Shown here: positions 54,336 to 63,956 of the stretch, one piece after another
Position numbering within the stretch: position 1 is the stretch's first letter
How the letters are laid out: every line of letters starts with the position of its first letter
From: Calditrichota bacterium
Lineage (GTDB): Bacteria > Calditrichota > Calditrichia > Calditrichales > J004
Assembly (NCBI GenBank): GCA_024277115.1
Contig: JAJRVW010000017.1
Location: forward strand, 18,333-82,332
DNA length: 64,000 bases
Direction of reading: 5' to 3'
The notes under the pieces: model-generated
Told to the model about the DNA's origin: nothing
Database searches by the model: none
The model's input: the letters and a program-made list of their open reading frames with translations, nothing else
Translations under genes and position numbers: made by a program

Positions 54336-55829
54336 ATGCCAAAAGAACTACCTACCAATAATGAAGACTTGCATTTAATACGCATTTTAAAAAGTGTACG
54401 CACATTGCGCCACCTTGGCGACAACGAGCTAAAAGAATTTATCTCGTCCTCAAAACGCTTTAAATACGAAAAAGGCGAAACAATTTTCTCCGAAGGCCAA
54501 ATCGGCACAGCTGTTTATATTTGCCTGGATGGCATGTTTGTCCTGGAAAAATATGGCCATGTTTTAAAAGTGCTTAACAAAGGCGAACTCTTTGGCGAAA
54601 TCGCCCTGATTGATGAACGCCCGCGAACCGGAACGGTAAAAGCCAAAACCGATGGCATGTTACTTGTGCTGGAAAAATCCCAAATTGAAGAAGGGACGAC
54701 GCTGTCGGCCTCGACTTTAATGAAAATTTACCGTGGCTTTTCCGAGCTGATTACCTCGTACCTGCGCGAAGGCGAAACCCTTTATGACGAGATGGATGTC
54801 CTGCTTATCCAAGATGGAGGTTGCGCACCGGGCTATAATCCTGTAACAGCTTATATTACCGAATATCTCGAAAAAGTGGGCCGCAAAGTTTTTATCGCTG
54901 CCGATGGTTTCCGCTCGCTTGTTTCAAATTCAACATCCGATTACCGCTGCCTTATATATGATTTTACCCGTTTTCGTAAAATGGAACATATCCGTGGCGT
55001 AGAATTTGCCCCGCCATTGCGTACAGCCCGTGGCGCTGATTTCCGCAGTGAACGTTACCCGGATTTTAAACATCCTGAAAATCAAAAAATAGCCGTAGAA
55101 AATATCGTAGGACGAAAGGTAAAAACGATTGTCGGCATTGGTGGCAATGGCACTTTTGCAGGTATGAACGCCATCAGCCAACTTTTACCCGAAGGCATCC
55201 AAACCTTTTTTGTGCCCGTAACAATTGATAGTGATATTTGGGGCACTTCATGCATTGGCGAGTTTACCGGCGTGGAAGTGGGCGCCGAGAAAATCCGGGG
55301 TTATATGGCCGATGCGCGCACCCATAAACGCTGCTACATTATCGAAATGATGGGTGCCCGTGGCGGTTATCATGCCTTGCATTCTTGCCTGGGGGCCGGC
55401 GCACATTTAGCGGTGCTGCCCAACTCAAATTATAATATCAGTAAAATTGCGAAAATGATTAACCCGCGTACTGAAACGGTTATCGTTGTTGCCGAGGGTT
55501 ATAAAGAAAACATCCGTAATGAAGAAGGTTATTTGGGCAATGCGGCAGAATATTTTTATGACCAGCTTATCAAGGCCGGACTGGATACAAACCAGCGTGT
55601 TATTTGTGAGGGGTTTTCGCGTGACATCCGTGGTGCCCTGCCCAATAATATGGATATTACACTTGCCCTGCGTTTTGCGCGAAAACTATGCGATATGATT
55701 GGCGATGGCGAAACACGTATGATGCCTGCCGTTCGTGCCGGACAGGAATATGCCATCCCGTTTGATAAAATTAATACCGATAACTCGGTCGAATCGAGCT
55801 TACCCAGCTTAGCCAACAGATTGTTTTAA
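54336..55829 (+). CDS. Cyclic-nucleotide-binding domain fused to a phosphofructokinase domain
   Basis: 497 aa, TAAGGAG ribosome-binding site. Residues about 20-140 are a cNMP-binding domain; its phosphate cassette FGEIALIDERPRTGT (86-100) keeps the Glu88 and Arg97 used to hold cAMP or cGMP. From about 153 to 480 is a PFK fold: GGCAPGYN (161-168), GGNGT (269-273), TIDSD (296-300, with catalytic Asp298), MMGARGGY (338-345) and EGFSRDIRGALP. Two usual acidic residues of ATP-dependent PFK are changed (GGDAPG to GGCAPG, GGDGS to GGNGT), so activity or phosphoryl donor may differ. Probably a 6-phosphofructokinase-like enzyme or sensor gated by a cyclic nucleotide. No neighbours share its function. 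Confidence 0.88.
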   Translation: MPKELPTNNEDLHLIRILKSVRTLRHLGDNELKEFISSSKRFKYEKGETIFSEGQIGTAVYICLDGMFVLEKYGHVLKVLNKGELFGEIALIDERPRTGTVKAKTDGMLLVLEKSQIEEGTTLSASTLMKIYRGFSELITSYLREGETLYDEMDVLLIQDGGCAPGYNPVTAYITEYLEKVGRKVFIAADGFRSLVSNSTSDYRCLIYDFTRFRKMEHIRGVEFAPPLRTARGADFRSERYPDFKHPENQKIAVENIVGRKVKTIVGIGGNGTFAGMNAISQLLPEGIQTFFVPVTIDSDIWGTSCIGEFTGVEVGAEKIRGYMADARTHKRCYIIEMMGARGGYHALHSCLGAGAHLAVLPNSNYNISKIAKMINPRTETVIVVAEGYKENIRNEEGYLGNAAEYFYDQLIKAGLDTNQRVICEGFSRDIRGALPNNMDITLALRFARKLCDMIGDGETRMMPAVRAGQEYAIPFDKINTDNSVESSLPSLANRLF

Positions 55830-56036
55830 TCAAAACCTTATATTAAGACGCAGATGATATAAAATCACTCTGTGTCTTATAACTTTTAAAATACTTTAAA
55901 ACTTTTCAGCTACCTCCTTCTCACCGGCACATTTTATCCCTAACCATTTTTATTTTTATTATGGCAGTATTTTTTAGTATATTGTGGGCACGATACATAC
56001 CTTTTCAAACTACCCTACAACTAACAGGCCATTACT

Positions 56037-57953
56037 ATGCGAATTATTTCTAATTTTTTTATTATAGTTTTTATATTTCTGTTTTCCATTAATCTTTTCT
56101 CGCAGGATTTTGGTGAAATAAGTGATGAAGAACTGCAAATGACTTCTATCGAAGAAGACCCTGATGCGGACGCAGTAATTTTATTTAACAAAAGCCAGAT
56201 AAATATTACACCGGATTTTACATTAGAAATAATCCGGCATACTCGGATAAAAATACTTACCGAGGCAGGCAAAGAATGGGCAGACATATCAATCCCTTAT
56301 TATTACAAAAATAAAATTATGGGATTGGAGGCAGCATCTTATCTTCCCAATGGTGATGAATCTGAACTTGACGATGACGATATATTTAATGAAAAAATCA
56401 GAAATTATAAATATAAAAAGTTTGCCATCCCCGGTGTTGAAGTTGGCTCGGTCATTGAATATCAATACACTGTTTTTTCTGATTATATCTCAAATTTAGA
56501 TCCATGGTATTTCCAGGCCTCGGAATATACAAAATTGAGTGAAATAAAAGTGTTACTCCCACCCGGTTTTGATTACAGTGCCTTACAAAAAAATTGGTAT
56601 CCACATGATATAAAAAAATCTAAGGAAGAAGTCTGGAACCCTTATCGAGCAGGGAAGAAAGTAACCCAGTTTGTATGGACAGGAAGAAATTTGCCGGCCA
56701 TCCGTAAGGAGCCCTATATGAATGCCTTTCATGATTATTATGCCCAAATCCTGTTTCAATTAGTCTCTTTTAAAAATGAGTATTTTAACAAAACCTATGC
56801 TAAATCATGGGACGACATCGCAAAGCACCGCTACGAAGTTTTTGAATCCAATATTGCGGCAGGTGGCGACCAACTCGATTTTATTGAAAGCCAAATTAAA
56901 GAAATTAGCGATCCCCTCCTTAAAACAAAAAAAGTGTTTGAGTATGTACGTTCCGAAATTAAAACTGAAGATGGCGGAGGCTGGTATCCCAGCGAAGACC
57001 CCGAGACCGTATTTGAAGAGAAAAAGGGAAACGCCAGTGAAAAAAATGTTCTGTTCCTAAACCTGCTCAACCATCTTGGTATAAAGGCAGAACCTCTGTT
57101 AATTAGCACAAAATCACATGGAAAACTCTTTAGGGATTGGGTACAAACCCAGCAATTTAACAGGACGATTGCTTATGTAACCATAGGCAAGGAAAAGTAC
57201 TTTTTAGATACAAGTGATAAATTCTGCTCATTTGGGTGTTTAACGCCAGAGACAAAAGTGGGTTTTGGTTTTCTTATGAAAGAAGAATCAGGAAAAATAA
57301 TTAAGATCAAACCTCTTAAAGTAAAGAATAAAACAGAAATTATCACCAATGCAACCCTTGGTGAAGATGGTACGATTTCAGCCGAAACCCAGATAACATA
57401 TAGAGGGTTCAGGGCGCTGTCTGAACGGAAACAGATTAACAAAAAGAAAGATATTTCGGATATTATTGATGATAAACTGAGTGACTTTAGTGTAGAAGCA
57501 GATATTGATACTTTTTATTATTCCGGGATTGATTCTTTAGACGCTCCTATTGAATTAAACATTAAATACAAATTACCAGCATACACAGAAGAACTTAATG
57601 GTTCTATCTACTTTACCCCGCCTTTTATAACTATGTTAACCGAAAACCCATACGAAAAAGAGAAAAGGGATTTTCCCGTAGATTACTCGTATGCTTATGA
57701 CACCCGGGAAACATATAATTTAACTCTTCCTGAAAATTATGTGATTGCAGAAAAACCAAAGTCCAAAAAAGCGCGCATGAAAAAATTAAATTTTTCAAAA
57801 ATATTTTTTGGCACAACAAATAAGCTGGAGTGCAAAAGAAACTATTCGCGTAAACGTACACGGTTCGGGGTGAATGAATATCAGGTTTTAAGAAGCGTGT
57901 TTGATGTAATCGTCGATTCCGACCAAGATATTGTTGTCTTTTCAAAAATATAA
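56037..57953 (+). CDS. Exported DUF3857/transglutaminase-like protein, catalytic residues lost (module 1, first gene)
   Basis: 638 aa; signal peptide ends NLFSQ. Residues about 50-240 are a DUF3857 domain (HTRIKILTEAGKEWADISIPYYY..., FAIPGVEVGSVIEYQYTVFSDYI). The middle is transglutaminase-like, but where active members have GDCKDLSTLM this has GNASEKNVLF, and the His motif reads FNRTIAYV, so the catalytic Cys and His are gone. The C-terminus ends VDSDQDIVVFSKI. Paralogous to the gene at 60015. The active-site-bearing gene follows 34 nt later from its preferred ATG. Confidence 0.82.
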   Translation: MRIISNFFIIVFIFLFSINLFSQDFGEISDEELQMTSIEEDPDADAVILFNKSQINITPDFTLEIIRHTRIKILTEAGKEWADISIPYYYKNKIMGLEAASYLPNGDESELDDDDIFNEKIRNYKYKKFAIPGVEVGSVIEYQYTVFSDYISNLDPWYFQASEYTKLSEIKVLLPPGFDYSALQKNWYPHDIKKSKEEVWNPYRAGKKVTQFVWTGRNLPAIRKEPYMNAFHDYYAQILFQLVSFKNEYFNKTYAKSWDDIAKHRYEVFESNIAAGGDQLDFIESQIKEISDPLLKTKKVFEYVRSEIKTEDGGGWYPSEDPETVFEEKKGNASEKNVLFLNLLNHLGIKAEPLLISTKSHGKLFRDWVQTQQFNRTIAYVTIGKEKYFLDTSDKFCSFGCLTPETKVGFGFLMKEESGKIIKIKPLKVKNKTEIITNATLGEDGTISAETQITYRGFRALSERKQINKKKDISDIIDDKLSDFSVEADIDTFYYSGIDSLDAPIELNIKYKLPAYTEELNGSIYFTPPFITMLTENPYEKEKRDFPVDYSYAYDTRETYNLTLPENYVIAEKPKSKKARMKKLNFSKIFFGTTNKLECKRNYSRKRTRFGVNEYQVLRSVFDVIVDSDQDIVVFSKI

Positions 57954-57987
57954 CATGAATGTTTATCGAAAAAAGGCGTGGAATTAT

Positions 57988-58260
57988 ATGAAGGTTTTGA
58001 TCTTATTTGTTTTTATTTTATCCGTTAATGTTTTTGGCTTTGTAATACCGCAAGAGCTTGTCTCAGATACTAAATTAGATTCATTAAAAAAAGAGGCCGA
58101 TGCTGTTGTACTTATGGACAAAATTGTTTTTACCGTAAACAGCCAAACCGATGCGGAGTTATTTCATAAAAAACGGGTGCTAATAAAAAACAAGCATGCA
58201 TTAAAATATTGCAGGCTCAACTTTTGGGGATCAAATCTAAAAGAAATTACTGATATCTAA
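57988..58260 (+). CDS. DUF3857/transglutaminase protein, N-terminal part, ended by in-frame TAA (module 1, second gene)
   Basis: From ATG 57988 a signal peptide (KVLILFVFILSVNVFG) leads into the start of a DUF3857 domain and stops at TAA 58258-58260 (GSNLKEITDI then stop). The paralog at 61969 reads VSEIKATIT across this site, so the TAA replaces a Lys/Glu-type codon. The frame is open from 58261 to 59892. Earlier ATGs at 57931 and 57955 are possible but give no signal peptide. Confidence 0.75.
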   Translation: MKVLILFVFILSVNVFGFVIPQELVSDTKLDSLKKEADAVVLMDKIVFTVNSQTDAELFHKKRVLIKNKHALKYCRLNFWGSNLKEITDI

Positions 58261-59892
58261 GCACATTTAACAGATACAAATGGCAAGATCATAAAAGAAC
58301 TGGACGATGATGATATCGAAGAATCTGCATACACGCCCGGCTATGCATTATATGAGGACAAAACAAAACAGTACTTTGAGCTCACCTCAAAATCTTTTCC
58401 CTTTATAATCGAGTACTCCTACAAAATCGAATACGAGTCTTTATTTTTTTGGCCCGATTGGCGTCCGCAGAATAATATTCCTGTTGTTTCATCCTCCTAC
58501 AAACTTATCTGTGACACAGACATTCGCTATAAAACAAAGACAATTGGCTTGAACGTAAAACCCAAAAGAATAAAAGTGAAGAGTGATTCTGTTATTATCT
58601 GGAGTGCACGAAATATCCCACCCCTGAAAAAGGAACCCTGGAGCCCAGCGGAATCTCAAGTTCAAAATGCGGTATTATTTGCCCCGGTTGATTTCGAGTT
58701 AGGTGATTCACAAGGCTCATTTTCGGATTGGAATGCCATTGCCAAATGGTATGGCGAGCTCGCCAAAGACAGGTACGAACTCCCCGAAGAAACCCAAAAA
58801 GGAATAAGCCAGCTTGTTTCAGGCATATCAGACGAAAAAGAAATTATAAAAACGCTGTACAAATACATGCAAGATAAAACCCGCTATGTTGCCATCTATC
58901 TTGGGATTGGCGGATGGCAACCGCACTCTGCCGAATCCAGCTATACAAACCGCTATGGCGATTGTAAAGACCTGTCGACCCTGATGATTTCCATGCTGGA
59001 AGTGGCAAATATAAAAGCGTACCCGGCTTTGGCATTAACCCGTGACGCCGGAATGGTAGACGCTGATTTTCCTTCCAACCAATTTAACCATTGCATTGCT
59101 TTTGTGCCGCTGGCGCAAGATACGGTTTGGCTGGAATGTACTGCAGATTTTATTGACCCGGATGATATGCCCCATAGTATTGAGGGAATTAATGTGCTGG
59201 TTGTTAAGGGAAATGGGGGAGAACTTATTCGTACACCCCAAAAGAATGCACAATCAAATAAATGGCGATCTCTCATAGAAGGGAAATTAGATAAAAGGGG
59301 TGGGCTTACATTTAAGAGTATAGCCGATTTGACGGGCAACCGGAAAAACTATCTACTACAGTTCATTGGTTATAACAAATCAACTATTGAGAAGGAAGCT
59401 GTTCTTGCCCAACATAATAAGTATATAAATATTGTAAAAATTAACGACTATGCCATTACAGAGGTTAAATCAGAACATGAGCCATATCGAATAGAAGCAG
59501 AGGGAAAATATTTACGCTTTGGCAAATCCGCGGCAAATCGGATTTTTTTCAATCCGAATATATTTAACCGGGAAACAAGAGACGATATCCCGCAGGCAAA
59601 AACACGCACCTTCCCCATTAAACTTCTCTATCCTTATGTAGATTCAGATTCCCTGGCCATTAAAATCCCCAGAGGTTACAAATTAGAATCAGCGCCGGAG
59701 GCTATTACATTAAATACACCCTTTGCTAAATATAAAACACAGTTCGAGGTTAAAAATGGCTTTTTTTATTTCAAGCGCTATATCGAATATTCTAAGAATC
59801 TGATTCAACCTGAATTTTATGATAAATATGTTGATTTTATTACCAAAGTCGTAAAGTCAGACCAATCAAAATTTGTGTTTAAAAAGAGATAA
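58261..59892 (+). CDS. DUF3857/transglutaminase protein, C-terminal part with intact catalytic residues (module 1, second gene)
   Basis: In-frame continuation after the TAA (AHLTDTNGKIIKELDDDD...). It holds the rest of DUF3857 and the transglutaminase core with Cys in NRYGDCKDLSTLM, His in NQFNHCIAFVP and Asp in LECTADFID, an intact triad. A restart at TTG 58549 would leave a protein without signal peptide. Full-length original about 634 aa. The end KSDQSKFVFKKR shares a 30-nt identical stretch with the paralog at 63832-63861. Confidence 0.8.
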   Translation, partial: AHLTDTNGKIIKELDDDDIEESAYTPGYALYEDKTKQYFELTSKSFPFIIEYSYKIEYESLFFWPDWRPQNNIPVVSSSYKLICDTDIRYKTKTIGLNVKPKRIKVKSDSVIIWSARNIPPLKKEPWSPAESQVQNAVLFAPVDFELGDSQGSFSDWNAIAKWYGELAKDRYELPEETQKGISQLVSGISDEKEIIKTLYKYMQDKTRYVAIYLGIGGWQPHSAESSYTNRYGDCKDLSTLMISMLEVANIKAYPALALTRDAGMVDADFPSNQFNHCIAFVPLAQDTVWLECTADFIDPDDMPHSIEGINVLVVKGNGGELIRTPQKNAQSNKWRSLIEGKLDKRGGLTFKSIADLTGNRKNYLLQFIGYNKSTIEKEAVLAQHNKYINIVKINDYAITEVKSEHEPYRIEAEGKYLRFGKSAANRIFFNPNIFNRETRDDIPQAKTRTFPIKLLYPYVDSDSLAIKIPRGYKLESAPEAITLNTPFAKYKTQFEVKNGFFYFKRYIEYSKNLIQPEFYDKYVDFITKVVKSDQSKFVFKKR

Positions 59893-60014
59893 ACTTTGTT
59901 AAGTCAGTATTTATCCATTTCTTTAATCCATCTTTAAACCAGTATCAGATTTTGATCCTGTATTAACCATGAAACATCTTGTCGTAAAACTTTTTCATAT
60001 AACCGGTACGGATT

Positions 60015-60980
60015 ATGCGAAGTATTCCCCATTTTCTACTGACTCTTTTTATCCTCCTTTCAGCGCACCTTTATTGCCAGGAATTTGGTGAAATAAGTGA
60101 AGAGGAGCTTCAGATGACATCTGTTGAAGAAGACCCGGATGCCGATGTGGTGATATTATTTGATAAAGCAAACATAATTATAACAAAAAGATTCGGTTTG
60201 GAGATTGAGCACCACACAAGAATAAAAATACTAACAGAGGCCGGCAAAAGTTGGGCAGACATTAATATTCCCTATATCGACCCTGAAGAAATTGAAGATA
60301 TTGAAGCCCATTCTGTTTTGCCCAATGGACAAATATTTGAGTTGGACGACGATAATATATTTGAGGAAAATATAAAATCAATACGGATGACAAAATTTGC
60401 CATCCCCGGTGTAGAGGTTGGTTCTGTTATTGAATATAAATATTCACTTTTTTCAGAGGGTTTATTCAGCCTAAAGCCATGGTATTTTCAATCGACAGAA
60501 TTTACCCGGTTAAGTGAGGTCAGTGTACTAATTCCCACGGGCTTTAGATATGCGATTATTATTAATAACGGTACAAATATCAATTTGACGAAGTCAAACA
60601 AAAAGGTTTATGATATCAGGAGCCTAAGCAACAATGTAATCAAATACTCCTGGACGGGAAGAGACATAATGCCCTTAAAAGAGGAACCGTTTATGACCGC
60701 TTTTGAGGATTATTTCGCGCTTGCCCTTTTCCAATTGGTTTCATACCAAAACAGCTATATAAAGCTATCCTTTAAGAGGCCATGGGAAGAAATCTCAAAG
60801 TTTTATTCACCACTTCTTGATACATTAAGTTCTGGTACCGGTAAGCAAGATTCCCTAACAGTCAGATTTGACTCAACAGAATCAAAACCACTCGATAAGG
60901 CAAAAAAGATATTTAACTTTGTCAGGTCAGAAATTGAAACCGAAGAAAATAATTTATGGATTCCCGTACAAACCCCTTAA
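60015..60980 (+). CDS. DUF3857/transglutaminase-like protein, N-terminal part, ended by in-frame TAA (module 2, first gene)
   Basis: 321 codons, close paralog of the gene at 56037: signal peptide ending HLYCQ, then 'EFGEISEEELQMTSVEEDPDADVVILF' and a complete DUF3857 region. It stops after WIPVQTP at TAA 60978-60980; in the intact paralog the aligned residue is Glu (SEDPETVFEEKK), so GAA to TAA is the simplest change. Open again to 61934. Confidence 0.78.
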   Translation: MRSIPHFLLTLFILLSAHLYCQEFGEISEEELQMTSVEEDPDADVVILFDKANIIITKRFGLEIEHHTRIKILTEAGKSWADINIPYIDPEEIEDIEAHSVLPNGQIFELDDDNIFEENIKSIRMTKFAIPGVEVGSVIEYKYSLFSEGLFSLKPWYFQSTEFTRLSEVSVLIPTGFRYAIIINNGTNINLTKSNKKVYDIRSLSNNVIKYSWTGRDIMPLKEEPFMTAFEDYFALALFQLVSYQNSYIKLSFKRPWEEISKFYSPLLDTLSSGTGKQDSLTVRFDSTESKPLDKAKKIFNFVRSEIETEENNLWIPVQTP

Positions 60981-61934
60981 ACTACTTTTAGCGATAAAAA
61001 AGGGAGCCCAAGCGACAAAAATTTATTATTAATCAATATGCTAAATAAGGCCGGATTAAAAGCAGAACCTTTATTGATTAGTACGAAAGAACATGGCTCT
61101 ATTTTTGTGAACCTGACACGAATTAGCCAATTTAACCGTATGATCGTCTATTTAACTATAAGAAGTAGAAAATATTTTTTAGATGCCAGCAATCAATTTG
61201 CACAATTTGGTTTCCTTACACCCAGCACAAAAGTAGATGTTGGGCTCCATATAAAAAAGAAAAATGGATTCCTGATAAATATTGTGCCGCTTATTTCCAA
61301 AAACAGGACAAAAATTATTACAAATGCACTACTGGATACAACAGGTAGTATTCATATTGAAAGTAATATAATTTTTAGAGGATACCGCGCACTGAACGAA
61401 CGCGAAGAAATCCATGAGAATAAGGATTTAGAGTCGCTGATCCAAGATAGGATTTCAAACTCTAATCAAACAGCAGAGCTGGATACTTTTTACTACTCAA
61501 ATTTTGATTCAATTGACAAACCATTACATTTAACAATAAAATATAAACTACCTGATTATTCCACAATCATTGGCAATCTCATTTATTTTACACCTCCGTT
61601 CATCACTAAATGGGATTCAAATTCTTTAGAAAAAGAGGAAAGGGATTTTCCTGTAGATTTTTCGTATAAACATGATACAAGAGAAACAATAAATATTGAA
61701 TTTCCCGCATCGTATAAAATCACTGACAAGCCTGAAACAAAAAAAGCTCTGATGAAGAAGTTATCTTTTTCAAAACTATTTTTTTCGACCGGAAATAAAT
61801 TAGAGTGCGTAAGAAATTTTTCAAGAAAACGAACGCATTTTGGCACATCCGAATATAAAAAACTACGTGATATTTTTAATTCCATCTACGAATCCGATCA
61901 GGATATAATTGTCTTGGAAAAAATGGCAAAATAA
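60981..61934 (+). CDS. DUF3857/transglutaminase-like protein, C-terminal part (module 2, first gene)
   Basis: In-frame continuation (TTFSDKKGSPSDKNLLLIN...). The transglutaminase-like core lacks Cys (GSPSDKN at the GDCKDLS position) and His (FNRMIVYL), just like its paralog at 56037, so the family branch itself is non-catalytic. Ends YESDQDIIVLEKMAK. Original full length about 639 aa. An internal ATG (61038) could yield a signal-less fragment. Confidence 0.78.
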   Translation, partial: TTFSDKKGSPSDKNLLLINMLNKAGLKAEPLLISTKEHGSIFVNLTRISQFNRMIVYLTIRSRKYFLDASNQFAQFGFLTPSTKVDVGLHIKKKNGFLINIVPLISKNRTKIITNALLDTTGSIHIESNIIFRGYRALNEREEIHENKDLESLIQDRISNSNQTAELDTFYYSNFDSIDKPLHLTIKYKLPDYSTIIGNLIYFTPPFITKWDSNSLEKEERDFPVDFSYKHDTRETINIEFPASYKITDKPETKKALMKKLSFSKLFFSTGNKLECVRNFSRKRTHFGTSEYKKLRDIFNSIYESDQDIIVLEKMAK

Positions 61935-61968
61935 AATACTGGATTTTATTCATTAAAAAAGAGGGCTT

Positions 61969-63885
61969 ATGAGAACGCTTTTCTTTCTTATATCCATTTG
62001 GATTATTAACCTCTCTGCTGCCTCGCAAATTGATACACTTGTTAACAATGCAAAGTTTGATAGCCTATGCGCCAACGCCGATGCCGTCATTTTATCTGAT
62101 AAAAACATAGTTACGGTTGAAGATCTTGACGAAATGGAAGTTTATATCAAAAGGCGTATTCTCATAAATAATACATATGGGGGAAGTTTTTGCAGCGTGC
62201 GGCTTAGCGAATCCGCATTCAGCGAAGTTAGTGAAATAAAAGCGACCATCACAGATACGGCAGGCACTATTATAAAGGAACTGCAGGAAGATGAAATTGA
62301 ACATTTAAACTTTACACCGGGCTATCAACTTTATTCCGACGAGACCTACAAATGGTTTAGCCTTACCCATCACACCTACCCTTATATCATTGAGTATTCC
62401 TACCAATATGAATATGAAAGCCTTTTTTTCTGGCGCAGCTGGTATCCGCAAAGTACGATCCCTGTTGCCTCTTCGACGTATAAACTCATCCTTAAAGATG
62501 ATATAAAATACCACACAAAAAGCATCGGGCTAAACCTTAATCCCTCCCGGGCAAAAACGAATGGCGATTCCATCATTACCTGGCAAACTGCCAACCTGCC
62601 ACCGATAAAAAGTGAAAATAATATCCCGCCGGAAAATTTGATCCAAAATGCACTTTTGTTTTCTCCCGATAGATTTGAATTAGAGGATTATGAAGGGCCT
62701 TTTTCAAGCTGGGACGCCATTGCAAGTTGGTACAAATTACTGGCTGAAAATAAATATTATTTGTCGGACGAAACAAAAAATGAAATTGGAAAACTTATCA
62801 GCAGCAAAGAGGACAAGAAGGAAATAATCCGCACCCTTTACAAATATATGCAGGAAAAAACCCGGTATATTGCAATCTTTCTGGGAATTGGTGGATGGCA
62901 ACCGCACCCGGCCGATGAAATTCTTAAAAACCGTTATGGCGATTGTAAAGATTTGTCAACTCTCATGATTTCCATATTGGATATTGCAGGGATCAAAGCA
63001 TACCCGGCACTTGCACGACAAAGAGAGAGCGGTGTTGTAAATGCCGATTTCCCGTCAAATCAATTCAACCACTGCATCGCTTTTGTACCACTAAAAAAAG
63101 ATACGCTTTGGCTGGAGTGTACCGCTGATTTTATAGACATGGAAGACATACCGTATAATATCGAGGGAACACATGCGCTTGTTGTAAAAGAAAACGGTGG
63201 CGAACTAATTAAAGTCCCACAAAAAACAGCCACAGAAAACATGTGGCATTCCACCTTGGGCGGAACACTCGATAGAAGAGGAAACCTCTCATTTACAAGC
63301 ACAATTATGACCACAGGAAACCAAAAAAACTTTTATCGAATTTTATTTGGGTTTAACAAACCGAGTAGAGTAAAACAAATAATCACTGAACAACTTACAA
63401 AATATATCCCCGGGTTAACCATTGCCTCACATACAGTCGAAGAAACAGCGCTTGCGCAAAACCCATATAAAATTGAAGTTAAAGGAAAATTTAAATTATT
63501 TGGGAAAATAGTTGGCAAGAGAATCTTTTTTAATCCGGTTGTATTTAATCGCGCACTTAAAACAGATATCCCAGAGGAAAAAACAAGGGAGTTTCCAATT
63601 TATTTAAAATATCCTTACAAAGATGTCGATTCCGTCGCCATCCGATTACCGCTGGGTTATAAATTAGAACTTGCCCCTAAGCAGGCGCAGCTTTTAACAG
63701 ATTTCGCAAAATTTAAAACATCATATAAAATTGAGAATGGCATTTTTTATTTTAGAAGAATGGTAGAATTTAATTCCAAATTAATCCAACCCAATCATTA
63801 CAAAAAATATATTAATTTCATCAAAAAGGTTGTAAAGTCAGACCAATCAAAATTTGTGTTTGATTGCGTCCTTAAATTTGTGTAA
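61969..63885 (+). CDS. Exported DUF3857/transglutaminase protein with catalytic triad (module 2, second gene)
   Basis: 638 aa; signal peptide ends LSAASQ. DUF3857 at about 40-240. Transglutaminase-like core with Cys in NRYGDCKDLSTLM, His in FNHCIAFVPL and Asp in LECTADFIDME; the triad is complete. Such proteins probably act as proteases or transglutaminases in the periplasm; substrate unknown. It pairs with the non-catalytic gene ahead of it (34 nt gap). After KSDQSKFVF the sequence abruptly departs from its paralog and ends DCVLKFV. Confidence 0.85.
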   Translation: MRTLFFLISIWIINLSAASQIDTLVNNAKFDSLCANADAVILSDKNIVTVEDLDEMEVYIKRRILINNTYGGSFCSVRLSESAFSEVSEIKATITDTAGTIIKELQEDEIEHLNFTPGYQLYSDETYKWFSLTHHTYPYIIEYSYQYEYESLFFWRSWYPQSTIPVASSTYKLILKDDIKYHTKSIGLNLNPSRAKTNGDSIITWQTANLPPIKSENNIPPENLIQNALLFSPDRFELEDYEGPFSSWDAIASWYKLLAENKYYLSDETKNEIGKLISSKEDKKEIIRTLYKYMQEKTRYIAIFLGIGGWQPHPADEILKNRYGDCKDLSTLMISILDIAGIKAYPALARQRESGVVNADFPSNQFNHCIAFVPLKKDTLWLECTADFIDMEDIPYNIEGTHALVVKENGGELIKVPQKTATENMWHSTLGGTLDRRGNLSFTSTIMTTGNQKNFYRILFGFNKPSRVKQIITEQLTKYIPGLTIASHTVEETALAQNPYKIEVKGKFKLFGKIVGKRIFFNPVVFNRALKTDIPEEKTREFPIYLKYPYKDVDSVAIRLPLGYKLELAPKQAQLLTDFAKFKTSYKIENGIFYFRRMVEFNSKLIQPNHYKKYINFIKKVVKSDQSKFVFDCVLKFV

Positions 63886-63956
63886 AAAGGCAAATATGTG
63901 AAAAATTGCCATGTCCTTCCTAAATTTAGTTTGACCAAAAAAACAAAGGAAAAAAC

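Noticed and set aside
760-60980. Genetic code change with TAA as a sense codon
   Set aside because: Many undoubted genes end in TAA at the correct place (rplS, trmD, rpsP, trmH, the ATPase, the sorting domain itself), so TAA works as a terminator.
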